From the NCBI RefSeq assembly GCF_001673315.1, contig NZ_LZLQ01000148.1, positions 92,640-156,639 on the forward strand: 64,000 nucleotides of DNA. The letters run 5' to 3'. The stretch comes from Mycobacterium asiaticum (GTDB lineage: Bacteria > Actinomycetota > Actinomycetes > Mycobacteriales > Mycobacteriaceae). The notes under the pieces were generated by a model. The model saw nothing but the letters and a program-made list of their open reading frames with translations, did not search any database and was not told where the DNA came from. Every line of letters begins with the position of its first letter. Within the stretch, counting starts at the first letter, position 1. Positions 24,348-33,096 of the stretch are shown here, piece by piece. A program made the position numbers and the translations under genes.

Positions 24348-26144
24348 ATGCGCGCGCACGAAACACTTGAGCGACGTTCGATGATCGCGCCTGCCGTGGT
24401 GGTGCTTGGGAGCGTGCTGGCGTGGCTGGTCGCCGCTCTGGCGGTCCAGTCGGCAGTCGGGGCGTCGGTGCCGATTTGGGCAGTCACCGGGCTGACTCTG
24501 GTTTTCGGCCTCTTGGTCGGCTTACTGGTCGGCGCCGTCACGCGCGGCATCGCCAGCGGTCAGGAACAGGGCCCACTCGGCACGGCGGGCCGCGCTGCTG
24601 TCGGCGTCGCGATGGGTGTGCTGGTCGGCGAGCTTGCCGCCCTGGTCGTTTTCTCCGGCGCGATCGACCACCGGCTGGGGGAACAGGCCTTGCGCACCGC
24701 GGACTCGCAACCGGCGGTCGCACAAGCGCAGACCGTCCTGCAGCAGGCCCGGCAGGCGCGCGCAGCACTGGACCACTCGGTGGAGCAGGCGCGCGGCCAC
24801 CTGGATGCTGCCCTGGTGGTGGCGCGGTGCGAATACAACCCGTCGCCGGCGTGCCCGCAGACCCGTATCACGGGTGTTCCGGGCCGTGGCCCCGAGGCCC
24901 GCACCGCGAACGAGCTGCTGGCCGACGCGCAGCGGGAGCTGGACAACGCCTTGGTGGCCCGTGACCGGCAGGCACCTGATCTCGATGCCGCGGTGACCCG
25001 GGACGAACGCGCGGTTGCCACCGCGCGGGACGTTGCCGTCGCCGACGCCGGCCACGGTCTGGGCGCGCGCTGGGTCGCCATGAATGAGCTCACCCTGGCC
25101 AACCCCGGTGCGCTGGTTTTGCGGATCATGACGGTCGGGTTCTTTGCGCTGCTGTATCTGCTGCCGCTGTTACAGCGCAGGTGGCGCGGCGAGACCAGCG
25201 ATGATCGGCACGAGTCGGCGCGTACCGACCGCGAACGTGCCGAGCTGGAAGCCGAAACCGCAATCGCGATAAAGCGTGCCGAGGTCCGGCGCACCGCCGA
25301 AATCATGTGGGCCGAGCATCAACTCACCCAGACCCGCCTCGCCATCGAAGCCCAGATCGAGATCGACCGCGAACAACAGCGCCGTCGAGTCATGGAAGCC
25401 CTCGATGCGCCGGTGCGGGCAGCAGCGGAGCGTACCTTCGAGCCCCTGGAGGAAGACTTGGAGGAAGATATGTACTTGCCGATCGCCGCCGAGGCGGAGG
25501 CGGCCAGCCGTGCAATCGCCGAACTGCCTGCCGCAGAACGGGACACCGACTCCATCCCGGAGCTCCCACAGCACTTGCCGGCAACCGTCGAGGAGGTCGC
25601 GCCAACGATCGAGCGCTACGAGGAACCCGAGCACAGTGAGGAGCGCGCCCCGATGATCCCGTCGATCCCAGATGCCACCAAAGCTGCGGCCCGGTGGATT
25701 CGGCCGCTGGTCCCACCATTTGTCGCGCGGGTGATCGACAACACGACTCAACCGCTGCGCTCCGCTCGGCAGGTGTTCGAAGAGGTCGAGGAGATCGCGT
25801 TCTCACTCAAACGCACGCGCAAGGTCACGGTGGGTTCCGAGAGCTCAGACGGCGGCGCCCCGCAGCACGCGCCGCAACCGGTGTCCGAGGACCGTCCGAG
25901 CGCGGTCGGCTCGCACCGCGTCGACTCCTCGCGGGGGCCTGCGGCGCACCCGCATCCTTCGGCCGAGTACGAGCAGGTCGGCGAATACCGGGAGCGGCAA
26001 TCGCTGGGTCACGTCCCGGCGCGCGATCTGGCCGGCTTGTCGGTCGGCTCGCAACACGCGCACCGGCGCGAGTTGGTCGGGCGGGAGGGTCCGCGCGAAT
26101 TGCGGCCACCCGAGGGACCACGCGAGCTGCCTCCTGCCGAATAA
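24348..26144 (+). CDS. DUF4407 integral membrane protein (Rv1779c counterpart)
   Basis: 598 residues; the H37Rv counterpart is 597. Three N-terminal transmembrane helices (about 12-33, 42-62 and 82-104) and one after a coiled-coil-like segment (about 260-285) fit the DUF4407 layout. After the last helix comes a charged helical stretch (about 290-370) and then a disordered, Pro/Glu-rich tail of over 150 residues. The tail ends with a short repeated motif REL-x-PPE-GPREL. Function is unknown. It is divergent from the Rv1780-like gene across about 190 bp. Confidence 0.9.
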   Translation: MRAHETLERRSMIAPAVVVLGSVLAWLVAALAVQSAVGASVPIWAVTGLTLVFGLLVGLLVGAVTRGIASGQEQGPLGTAGRAAVGVAMGVLVGELAALVVFSGAIDHRLGEQALRTADSQPAVAQAQTVLQQARQARAALDHSVEQARGHLDAALVVARCEYNPSPACPQTRITGVPGRGPEARTANELLADAQRELDNALVARDRQAPDLDAAVTRDERAVATARDVAVADAGHGLGARWVAMNELTLANPGALVLRIMTVGFFALLYLLPLLQRRWRGETSDDRHESARTDRERAELEAETAIAIKRAEVRRTAEIMWAEHQLTQTRLAIEAQIEIDREQQRRRVMEALDAPVRAAAERTFEPLEEDLEEDMYLPIAAEAEAASRAIAELPAAERDTDSIPELPQHLPATVEEVAPTIERYEEPEHSEERAPMIPSIPDATKAAARWIRPLVPPFVARVIDNTTQPLRSARQVFEEVEEIAFSLKRTRKVTVGSESSDGGAPQHAPQPVSEDRPSAVGSHRVDSSRGPAAHPHPSAEYEQVGEYRERQSLGHVPARDLAGLSVGSQHAHRRELVGREGPRELRPPEGPRELPPAE

Positions 26145-26311
26145 GGCGGCGCAGTATTATCGGGCCGACAGATTCAGACTCGCTCGAAGAGTCGAGGTCG
26201 GCGGCGACTCCAATCGCATACGGAACAGGACGTGGATCTCGTGACGGCAGCAGTCGCAGGGCAGCAACTCGCGGTGACACCGGCAGTGTCGACCCAGACG
26301 CCGGCCGTCGC

Positions 26312-26758
26312 ATGAAAGTCAGTCTCTTTCTCGCCGACGCAGCCCAGGCCGATGCCCAGTCGGGAAAGGTGCACACGCTGGGGCTGGGTTGGCGCCAGTG
26401 CCAAACACCCACGCCGCCTTTCGCTTTGGTGATGTTTCTGGACATCGACTGGGACGAGACCAACAAGCAGCACAAGCTCACTTGTCAATTGCTGGACACA
26501 GACGGGCAACCGGTGACGGTGCCAGGGCCTCAGGGCCCGCAGCGAATTCTGTTCGAAGCGGCCGCCGAGGCCGGCCGCCTTCCGGGGGCCATCCATGGCA
26601 CCGCGGTCCGCATGCCCCTGACCCTTAATATCCCGGGCGGCATCCCGCTTGATCCGGGCATCTATGAGTGGCGGGTCGAGGTCGAGGGCTTCGAGCAGGC
26701 CACCGCCGTCGAGGCATTCATCGTGTCGATGGGTGGCCTTCCGCCGACTCCGGTCTGA
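26312..26758 (+). CDS. Conserved hypothetical protein (Rv1778c counterpart)
   Basis: 148 residues, near the remembered 149 of Rv1778c, starting MKVSLFLADAAQADAQSGK. It appears to be a single compact beta-rich domain: ALVMFLDIDWDETN, then HKLTCQLLDTDGQPV, then GIYEWRVEVEG. The pattern resembles small DUF6941-type domains, but this is not certain. A longer in-frame ORF from 25694 runs through the preceding gene and is rejected. It follows the DUF4407 gene by 167 bp and is convergent with the next gene. Confidence 0.8.
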   Translation: MKVSLFLADAAQADAQSGKVHTLGLGWRQCQTPTPPFALVMFLDIDWDETNKQHKLTCQLLDTDGQPVTVPGPQGPQRILFEAAAEAGRLPGAIHGTAVRMPLTLNIPGGIPLDPGIYEWRVEVEGFEQATAVEAFIVSMGGLPPTPV

Positions 26759-26783
26759 CGGCCCGCACAGCAGGGGTTTCGGC

Positions 26784-27602
26784 TCAGGCGACGTCGCGCT
26801 CCCCGAATCTCTCGTAGAGCTCCGGCAAGAAGCCGGCCAGGTGGTTCATTTCCTGGGCACAGTGCACCAGCAAATTGCGTCCGCTGGATTCCGCGTCGCC
26901 GAGGATCCGGGACGCGATGGGTCGCACCGCCTTCGATGCAACTCCCGGAGCCCTGCGAACAGCTATGTGCGAGCCACCCATCCAGAACCGTGACCGCATC
27001 TCGGATCCGCCGGGTGTCGAGCGGACGTGATGAATGAACCAACCGACGTCCACGGGCGCGTCGCCGGAGCCCAGCCGCGCACAGACGGCTATGGCGTCGG
27101 CCGAATCGGGCGGCAATCCCATGACAGCCGGTTCCACGAATTGGATTGCGGCACTGAGCATTGACGAACCGATGTACTCGTTGATCATCGAGCAGCGCCC
27201 GATGTAGCGTTGCGCCCCGGTTCGCCCGGCGTCATCACCGTCCTTCCAGGCGGCGGACAGATGTGCTCGCGGATGCCAGAGTTTGTAGCGACGGCTGTCG
27301 CTGCCGTGCCAGCCGAACCACCACGACCACATCGCCGGCGTGACGCCGGGCATGTCCGTTCGGACCGAAACCTGATAACCGCCGTCGGCAAGTACTCCGA
27401 AGCCGTTCTCGGTCTGCTGGTAGCCCTCGTCGGCGACGCTCGCCGCGTCGACGAATGCCAGCAGAGCCGGCTCGGCCTGGGTGCCGTGCTCCAGGGCTTG
27501 AACGACATGCCTTGGCAGCGCAGCCATTTCGGGTTTGAAGTACGTGCCCCAGGGCGTGTCGGCGTCGTCACCGCGGTAGCCGAGATAGAGCTCAGTCTTC
27601 AT
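26784..27602 (-). CDS. DAPG hydrolase (PhlG)-like metal hydrolase (Rv1775 counterpart)
   Basis: 272 residues, the length of Rv1775. The arrangement of candidate zinc ligands follows the PhlG family, which cleaves a C-C bond in 2,4-diacetylphloroglucinol: His in KLWHPRAH, Glu in NEYIG, His in WFIHHVRS and His in EMNHLAGF. The two aromatic stretches (WSWWFGWHG and RFWMGG) line the pocket in relatives. The natural substrate in mycobacteria is not known; a retro-Claisen-type hydrolase is plausible. It overlaps the upstream FAD oxidoreductase by 1 bp (TGATG), so the two are almost certainly a functional pair. Confidence 0.88.
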   Translation of the reverse strand: MKTELYLGYRGDDADTPWGTYFKPEMAALPRHVVQALEHGTQAEPALLAFVDAASVADEGYQQTENGFGVLADGGYQVSVRTDMPGVTPAMWSWWFGWHGSDSRRYKLWHPRAHLSAAWKDGDDAGRTGAQRYIGRCSMINEYIGSSMLSAAIQFVEPAVMGLPPDSADAIAVCARLGSGDAPVDVGWFIHHVRSTPGGSEMRSRFWMGGSHIAVRRAPGVASKAVRPIASRILGDAESSGRNLLVHCAQEMNHLAGFLPELYERFGERDVA

Positions 27603-28942
27603 CAGAGTCGCCCCATCCAGCTGTTGAAGACACCGTCGGGGTCATACTCGGCCCGAACTCGGTCCAATTTGGCCATGGCGGCATCGCTGGCGAACCGCGC
27701 CGGCCGCTGTCCGAGGTTTTCGTCGGCCAGCTGGATACCGGTGGCCAGATGAGACATGGCGGCCATGTTCGACCGAGCCCAATCGCCGTGCTTGGCATCG
27801 TCGTCGGGATCTTTCCACGCTCCGTACAACGCCAGGTAGACCTCATCTTCGATGCTGTACGCCATGTCCGGACGCTGTGGTGACGGTCCCCAGTTCAGCC
27901 ATAGGAAGTGCGACGGGTGGTCGGGGATCGTGTCGATGATGTTGCGGACTCCGGGCAGCAACTCCTCGGCGGAGGCCGAGGTCCACATGTTGTCGGCGGT
28001 GTAGCGGTAGTCCTCTAGGTAATTCGTCATCACGGCGGAGTACCAGGTAGGCATGTCGGTCGGCATATAAGGAACCGAGACGAGCGCCTTGTCCAGCACC
28101 GGGACGGTGCCGAAGATGGCGAGAGCCTCTTCGGCCTCCTTCTCAGAATCGGCGAATGCCGGTGAGGCGAACGTGATGGACGGCGTCTCAATCCCCATGC
28201 TGGGCACACTTCGGCCCGCCACAATCTGCATCTCGACCCGGCGGTCCACTTCGGCGCTGACATTGCGGGCCCAGGTGTAGATCTCGTCGGCATAGTCGAT
28301 CGGGTAGACGTACACACTGGTGCCGCAGGCCGCCGGACGCGGAAAGAGCTTGAGGTAAAAAGAGGTAACCACGCCGAAGAAGCCCGGTCCGGCACCCCGG
28401 GCGGCCCAGTAGAGGTCCGGATGATTGTCGGCGTCGCAATGAATGCGCTCGCCGTCGGCGGTGACCACATCCAAGCCGAGGACGTTCTCGCAAGCCAGGC
28501 CGTAGACGCGGCTGTTCCAACCGTAGCCGCCTTGCAGCAGATATCCGCCGACGCAGACCCCTTTGCAGTGGCCGGCCGGGAAGAACAAATTCTGCGCCTC
28601 GAGTTCGGCCATCAGGATGCTGCCGCCCTTGCCCGGACCTACGACCGCAATCCCCTTCTCGGTGTCGATGTCGGCGTGATCGATGCGGTGGACGTCGAGC
28701 AACAGGGCGCCGTCGCGCAGATGATTGGCTGCCCAGCTGTGCCCGCCGGAACGGACGTTCACGCTGAGCTGGTGTGCCCTTGCGTATCGGAGGGCGCTGA
28801 CGATGTCGTCGATGTCGGTGGCCTGAACGATCACCTCGGGATAGCGCTCGGGTACGCGCTGGTTCCATACCGTGCTGCGGCGCGCTTCCTCATAGCCGTC
28901 GTCACTCCGGAAGAAATGCCGCCCTGCGGGCAGAGCACTCAT
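27602..28942 (-). CDS. FAD-linked oxidoreductase, berberine-bridge type (Rv1774 counterpart)
   Basis: 446-residue PCMH/VAO-fold flavoprotein with the C-terminal BBE segment (ending EYDPDGVFNSW). The FAD-attachment His is visible in VRSGGHSW (about residue 67). A Cys in GHCKGVCVGG (about 126-135) is placed where bicovalent flavoproteins attach the second bond, so FAD may be doubly linked. Members oxidise alcohols, sugars or phenolics with O2 or another acceptor. The start has AAGGAGG at 5 nt. It is coupled to the PhlG-like gene and divergent from an IclR regulator, which probably controls both. Confidence 0.9.
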   Translation of the reverse strand: MSALPAGRHFFRSDDGYEEARRSTVWNQRVPERYPEVIVQATDIDDIVSALRYARAHQLSVNVRSGGHSWAANHLRDGALLLDVHRIDHADIDTEKGIAVVGPGKGGSILMAELEAQNLFFPAGHCKGVCVGGYLLQGGYGWNSRVYGLACENVLGLDVVTADGERIHCDADNHPDLYWAARGAGPGFFGVVTSFYLKLFPRPAACGTSVYVYPIDYADEIYTWARNVSAEVDRRVEMQIVAGRSVPSMGIETPSITFASPAFADSEKEAEEALAIFGTVPVLDKALVSVPYMPTDMPTWYSAVMTNYLEDYRYTADNMWTSASAEELLPGVRNIIDTIPDHPSHFLWLNWGPSPQRPDMAYSIEDEVYLALYGAWKDPDDDAKHGDWARSNMAAMSHLATGIQLADENLGQRPARFASDAAMAKLDRVRAEYDPDGVFNSWMGRL

Positions 28943-28964
28943 CTACGCCTCCTTGATTCGTAAT

Positions 28965-28983
28965 GCGGTCATTCACAGACCGC
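28965..28983. promoter_or_regulatory. Inverted repeat in divergent FAD oxidoreductase-IclR promoter
   Basis: GCGGTC-ATTCACA-GACCGC is a perfect 6-bp inverted repeat with 7-bp spacer, in the 65-bp gap between the FAD oxidoreductase start and the IclR start. IclR regulators usually bind such sites next to their own gene, so this is the best operator candidate. The adjoining AT-rich ACTATATTGG could hold a -10 element. Confidence 0.55.
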
Positions 28984-29007
28984 TATGCGGAACACTATAT
29001 TGGAATT

Positions 29008-29754
29008 GTGGCCCCGACGGAACGAAAGAAATCGGCGAATCGCGACGAAGGCATCCAGGTGTTGCGCCGCGCTGCGGCCGCCCTGGACGAGATCGCTGCC
29101 GAGCCGGGACTGCTGCGCTTGGTCGACCTCGGGGAGCGCTTGGGTCTGGCCAAGTCCACCGCACGGCGGCTCCTCGTCGGATTGGTCGAAGTGGGCCTGG
29201 TCAGCGTGGATGCCAACGGCCGCTATTCCCTCGGCGAACGGTTGCTGGGATTCGGCAGCGGCACCGGTGCGCACCTGGCTGCCGTGTTTCGGCCGACTAT
29301 CGAGCGCGTCTCGGCGGATACCGACGAAACAGTGGACCTGTCGGTGTTGCGGGGTCAGCGAATGTGGTTCATCGACCAAATCGAATCCGCCCACCGGCTA
29401 CGCGCGGTTTCTGCTGTGGGGGTGCGCTTTCCGTTGATTGGAACGGCGAACGGAAAGGCGGCGCTGGCCGTGCTCGACGACGAGGACGCTGACGTCGCGT
29501 TGTCCCAGTTGAGCCCTCGGGACGCGGAAACCCTGCGCCGCGAAATTGACGAGATCCGTTCCACCGGAATTGCTTTCGACCGTGACGAGCACACACCCGG
29601 AATCTCCGCGGCTGCCATCGCGCGTCGATCAATTGGCGACCACGTGATCGCCATCTCGGTGCCCGCACCTACCGACCGATTCCTGCAGAAAGAGCAACGG
29701 ATCGTCTCGGCGCTGCGCACCGCCGCCGAATCGCCGGCCTGGACAGCACGCTGA
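29008..29754 (+). CDS. IclR-family transcriptional regulator (Rv1773c counterpart)
   Basis: 248 residues from the GTG at 29008 (VAPTERKKSANR), the same length as Rv1773c; a longer start at 28963 would consume the intergenic operator. The N-terminal winged helix (about 25-85, including GLAKSTARRLLVGLVEVGLV) is followed by the IclR effector domain. That domain has TDETVDLSVLRG, IGTANGKAALAVL and the C-terminal GDHVIAISVPAP, all typical. It probably regulates the divergent FAD oxidoreductase/PhlG-like operon in response to an aromatic or acid ligand. Confidence 0.92.
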   Translation: MAPTERKKSANRDEGIQVLRRAAAALDEIAAEPGLLRLVDLGERLGLAKSTARRLLVGLVEVGLVSVDANGRYSLGERLLGFGSGTGAHLAAVFRPTIERVSADTDETVDLSVLRGQRMWFIDQIESAHRLRAVSAVGVRFPLIGTANGKAALAVLDDEDADVALSQLSPRDAETLRREIDEIRSTGIAFDRDEHTPGISAAAIARRSIGDHVIAISVPAPTDRFLQKEQRIVSALRTAAESPAWTAR

Positions 29755-29756
29755 AC

Positions 29757-29792
29757 CGTCGGCCACGGCACTTCCCTCTGCCGCGGCCGACG
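29757..29792. terminator. Bidirectional hairpin between convergent genes
   Basis: CGTCGGCC pairs with GGCCGACG, and after one mismatch CGGC pairs with GCCG, around a 10-nt loop. It starts 3 nt after the IclR stop and lies 13 nt beyond the stop of the convergent ANTAR gene, so it can serve both. Confidence 0.7.
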
Positions 29793-29805
29793 ATGCCTCA
29801 GCGAG

Positions 29806-30087
29806 CTAAACCGCAGAATGCGCGAACAGTTTGCCCCACTCGTGCCGCGCAGCGGACTGCGCCTCGATGAAGCTGGGTGTCTGCTCACCCGACCCGGCCA
29901 GGTGCACCAAGGCCCATGCCATCGCATAGACCGGTACCCGGTGTCGTTGGGCGGCACTGTGCAACTCGTCGAATGCCACCGCTGAACGGCACCGCCGCAG
30001 GCCGATGAGGATGCCCCGTGCAGTGTCGAGGATTCGGCCCGAGTTCGGATCACATGAGATCTGGGTAGGAGCCCAGCTTGCAGTCAT
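29806..30087 (-). CDS. ANTAR-like small protein (Rv1772 counterpart)
   Basis: 93 residues from the ATG at 30087 (MTASWAPTQISCDPNSG); the remembered M. tuberculosis protein is 103. The C-terminal half has the three-helix pattern of an RNA-binding ANTAR domain: DTARGILIGLRRCRSAVAFDE with spaced Ala/Leu/Arg, then AAQRHRVPVYAMAWALV. ANTAR proteins prevent termination by binding paired hairpins in the target mRNA. There is no attached GAF or receiver domain, so it would depend on another sensor or be degenerate. An alternative start at 30186 adds a Cys-rich leader. Confidence 0.65.
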   Translation of the reverse strand: MTASWAPTQISCDPNSGRILDTARGILIGLRRCRSAVAFDELHSAAQRHRVPVYAMAWALVHLAGSGEQTPSFIEAQSAARHEWGKLFAHSAV

Positions 30088-30281
30088 ACCTTTCGTACCC
30101 CCTACCGATATGCCCACCAGTGGAAAAACGTCTTGCGGATGAAGACATCGCACTGGGGGTGCGCCGCAATCTGCGCACCGTGCCATGATTTGTGCGCCCG
30201 GGCAATTGCGCCAGAGGACAGCCCATATCGATATGCACCCGTAAGTCGGCCGATACCAAACAAATCCGGTTGACGCAGCCG

Positions 30282-31577
30282 TCAGTTCCCCAGGACGCGC
30301 CGGGTGTAGTCGTTGAGAAAGACACGGTTGGGGTCGAGGCGGTCGCGAACGGCGATGAAGCGCTTCCATTCCGGATAGCGCTCCCGAAGCGTGGCCGCAG
30401 ATTGATAGTGGCGCTTGCCCCAATGCGGCCGCCCCGCATACTCGTTCATGATTTCTTCTACCGCGCGGAAGTAGTTCTCGTATTCCATCCCGATGAACTG
30501 GTGCACCGCGATGTAGCAGGTCTCGCGGGCGTGCGCGGTCGACAGGAAGGCGTCGTCTGCAGCGCTGAAGCGCACCTCGAGGGGATACATGATCGGCAGC
30601 TTGCGGCGCCGTACCAGTTCGATGACTCGTTGCACCGCTTCGCGGGCATATGCCCGCGGGATCGCGTACTCCATCTCGGTGAATTTGACGTTGCGCTCGT
30701 TGGCGTACACCTTCCAGCCGTGGTCCTGCACTGTCGAGGGCGACATCAGACTTGTCATCAGGCGGTTCAGTCGCGGGGCAGTTCTGGGGAATCGCCGGCC
30801 GGTGCGGCAGATGACGTTCAGGCCGGCGTTTTCGACTTCTTCACCCAGCCTTTTCTTCCATACCGGGCCGGGCTGGGGTTCTTCGTTGCTGCGCCGGGTC
30901 GTGCGTACCAGTGCCGTATCCCCGTAGGGGAAAACGAAAAACTCGTAGTGGTCGTTCGCGTCAACGTCGGCGTCGAGACATTCGAGTGTGGTGATCAGGG
31001 GGCGCAATTCGTCTTTGCGGTGCAACGTGAACAGCGGCACCACCTTGAGCGTCACCTGTGAGATCACACCCAGGGCACCGAGCGAGACGCGAGCGGCCAG
31101 ATAGTCGTCTTGGCCAGAACCTTCGGACACGTTCAGCACGTCGCCGTCGGCGGTGACCAGCCGCGCCGAAACAATCTGTGCTGAAATGTTTTTGAACTGT
31201 GCACCGGTACCGTGCGTTGCCGTCGCGGTGGCCCCGGTGATCGATTGTTTGTCGATATCGCCCTGGTTCTCGATGCCGAACCCGTGCGTTGCCAGCTCAG
31301 CCAAAAGCGAATGCAGTTTGGCTCCCCCCTCGATGGTCGCCAGCCCATTCACTTTGTCGATATCGATGATTCGCTGCAGACCGGCCATGTCGATCATGAC
31401 GCCGTCCGTGCAGGCGCAGTCGGTAAACGAGTGCCCGGTGCCCACCGCGCGCACCCGTTCACCCTTTTGCGCGGCCCGCGCCACGATCTCGACCAGCTCG
31501 GCCTCGGACGTCGGTCGCTTGATAGCTGAGGGTGCGCAGATCTGGTCCCCGGCCCAGTTGTTCCAGTTAGCGTTCAT
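30282..31577 (-). CDS. L-gulono-1,4-lactone dehydrogenase-like FAD enzyme (Rv1771 counterpart)
   Basis: 431-residue sugar-1,4-lactone oxidase. The N-terminal PCMH FAD domain has the AVGTGHSFTD loop and QSITGATATATHGTG. The C-terminal ALO domain ends with GRPHWGKRHY and LDPNRVFLNDYTRRVLG. Rv1771 was shown to oxidise L-gulono-1,4-lactone to ascorbate using cytochrome c rather than oxygen, so a dehydrogenase role is likely. A start at 31622 was rejected because MNANWNNWAGDQ at 31577 matches the family N-terminus. It lies downstream of the PLP-enzyme gene, across a repeat array. Confidence 0.92.
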   Translation of the reverse strand: MNANWNNWAGDQICAPSAIKRPTSEAELVEIVARAAQKGERVRAVGTGHSFTDCACTDGVMIDMAGLQRIIDIDKVNGLATIEGGAKLHSLLAELATHGFGIENQGDIDKQSITGATATATHGTGAQFKNISAQIVSARLVTADGDVLNVSEGSGQDDYLAARVSLGALGVISQVTLKVVPLFTLHRKDELRPLITTLECLDADVDANDHYEFFVFPYGDTALVRTTRRSNEEPQPGPVWKKRLGEEVENAGLNVICRTGRRFPRTAPRLNRLMTSLMSPSTVQDHGWKVYANERNVKFTEMEYAIPRAYAREAVQRVIELVRRRKLPIMYPLEVRFSAADDAFLSTAHARETCYIAVHQFIGMEYENYFRAVEEIMNEYAGRPHWGKRHYQSAATLRERYPEWKRFIAVRDRLDPNRVFLNDYTRRVLGN

Positions 31578-31640
31578 CGCACCAGCTTCCGTCCCGTGTA
31601 ACAGGCTTCCGTCGAGAGGCAATTTTCCCGTCGGGTGGCA

Positions 31641-31694
31641 ATCTTCCGTCGTTCAGTAATCGTCCGTCGTTGAGTGATCTTCCGTCGTTCAGTA
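31641..31694. repeat. Three tandem 18-bp units between two minus-strand genes
   Basis: Units 1 and 3 are identical (ATCTTCCGTCGTTCAGTA), and unit 2 differs at three positions. Degenerate copies containing CTTCCGTC or TTCCCGTC continue leftward to about 31590, almost to the start of the lactone dehydrogenase gene. The array begins 2 bp after the stop of the PLP-enzyme gene. Confidence 0.85.
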
Positions 31695-31695
31695 A

Positions 31696-32925
31696 TCAAA
31701 GGAATGTGCACCCCTCGCCCCGGTAAGTGGGTACCGTGTCGACGATCGCGTCGCCGCGCACCAGATGCAGACGGTCGAACCGTTCACAAAGTTCGCCCGC
31801 TTTGGTGTGGCGGAAATAGACCTTGTCGCCGACCTTCAACCGCCGGGCGGCGGCACCGGTCACCGGGGTCTGCACCTCACCGGTCCCCTCCATTGCGCTC
31901 AGCTTCAGCCCGGTCGGCAGGTAGGGCGTGGGCATGCGGTCTTTGGCGCCGACACCGCTGGCCAGATAGCCACCACCGAGGGCGGTCGCCGTCTGTTCGT
32001 CGGGCCGACGTGTCACCGGCAATGCGAAAATTGCCGCCGGCTGCAAGGTGAACGACGAATAGGTGTCGAACAGCGTCGGAGCGTAGAACCCCGAACCGGC
32101 GGTGGCCTCGGTCATGGCCGATTCTTGGGCAACCAGTTGCAGATCACCGGTGCCGCCGGCATTGACGATCTGCAGGTCGGCCACCTCGCGTACGAGTTCC
32201 ACAGCGCGGGCACGGCGTTCGCGCAACTCGGCGATCGACTGGCGCTGCATCCATCCGACGAAGAGGTTCTGCGCACGCTTGCCCGGGACCTTGTCGCCGA
32301 ATCCGGCGATGTGGCCCTCGTAAGACATCAAGGCGACCAGCCGCAACGCCGGGCGCCTGGCGATTTCGACCGCAAATGCGTGCGCCTGCTCGGGTGTGTG
32401 CAACGGCGAACGCTTCGGTCCGATCTTCAGGCGACCGCCGGCCGCCCAGTAGCCGGCATCCAGATCCAGACACAACCGCACGGGCTGGTCGGTGGCGCTC
32501 TCGATCAGGTCGAGATGTTCGACGCTGTCCACCATGACAATCGGTGCGCCGTCGGGGTTTTCGGCGGTCAGCTCACCAAGGTCGCGTAAGGCCGCCCGGT
32601 CGGTGGACGGGTAGGCGAGCAGGAGTTTCTCGAAGCCGTGGCCGGCCAGCCACAGTGTCTCGCGCAGGGTGAACGTCATCAGCCCGTGAAAGCGCTCATT
32701 CGAGTCGAGTATCTCGCGTTGTATGGCTCTGCACCGCAACGACTTCGACGCGACCCGGATCGGTTTGTCACCCGCGCGGTAGAGCATTTGCGTGGCGTTG
32801 GTCCACATCGCATCCAGATCCAGAAACGCGAACGGGGCGTCGAGGTCGGCGAAGGCACGCTCGTAGCGCTGCAGCCGACCCTGTGGATCCAGCCTGACCC
32901 GCTCCGTCTCACCGCCCGCATGCAC
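31696..32925 (-). CDS. PLP-dependent alanine racemase / D-threonine aldolase-like protein (Rv1769 counterpart)
   Basis: 409 residues with the fold type III PLP barrel: the likely Schiff-base Lys is in RVASKSLRC (about residue 61). The C-terminal part resembles the D-serine dehydratase-like domain of D-threonine aldolases, with spaced His/Cys (YFRHTKAGELC and DRLHLVRGD) that could bind a metal. Expected activity is on D-amino or beta-hydroxy-D-amino acids, as aldolase, dehydratase or deaminase. It is the right-hand limit of clear synteny with M. tuberculosis. The start MHAGGETERVRLD is reasonable, though weakly supported. Confidence 0.85.
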   Translation of the reverse strand: MHAGGETERVRLDPQGRLQRYERAFADLDAPFAFLDLDAMWTNATQMLYRAGDKPIRVASKSLRCRAIQREILDSNERFHGLMTFTLRETLWLAGHGFEKLLLAYPSTDRAALRDLGELTAENPDGAPIVMVDSVEHLDLIESATDQPVRLCLDLDAGYWAAGGRLKIGPKRSPLHTPEQAHAFAVEIARRPALRLVALMSYEGHIAGFGDKVPGKRAQNLFVGWMQRQSIAELRERRARAVELVREVADLQIVNAGGTGDLQLVAQESAMTEATAGSGFYAPTLFDTYSSFTLQPAAIFALPVTRRPDEQTATALGGGYLASGVGAKDRMPTPYLPTGLKLSAMEGTGEVQTPVTGAAARRLKVGDKVYFRHTKAGELCERFDRLHLVRGDAIVDTVPTYRGEGCTFL

Positions 32926-33096
32926 GCCGTCACCTTACTGAAGAATTCAGCGTTGCCGCGTATTCATGCGTATTCAGAGGCGATGCGGTCGCTGACTATG
33001 CAATTTGCCGTCCGGACTCGCGCAAGATTGTGCAGAATGCCCTGGTCGGCGACTTCAGGCCGGTCCGCTGCCTCGTTCTGGCGGCATCGGTGCGGT

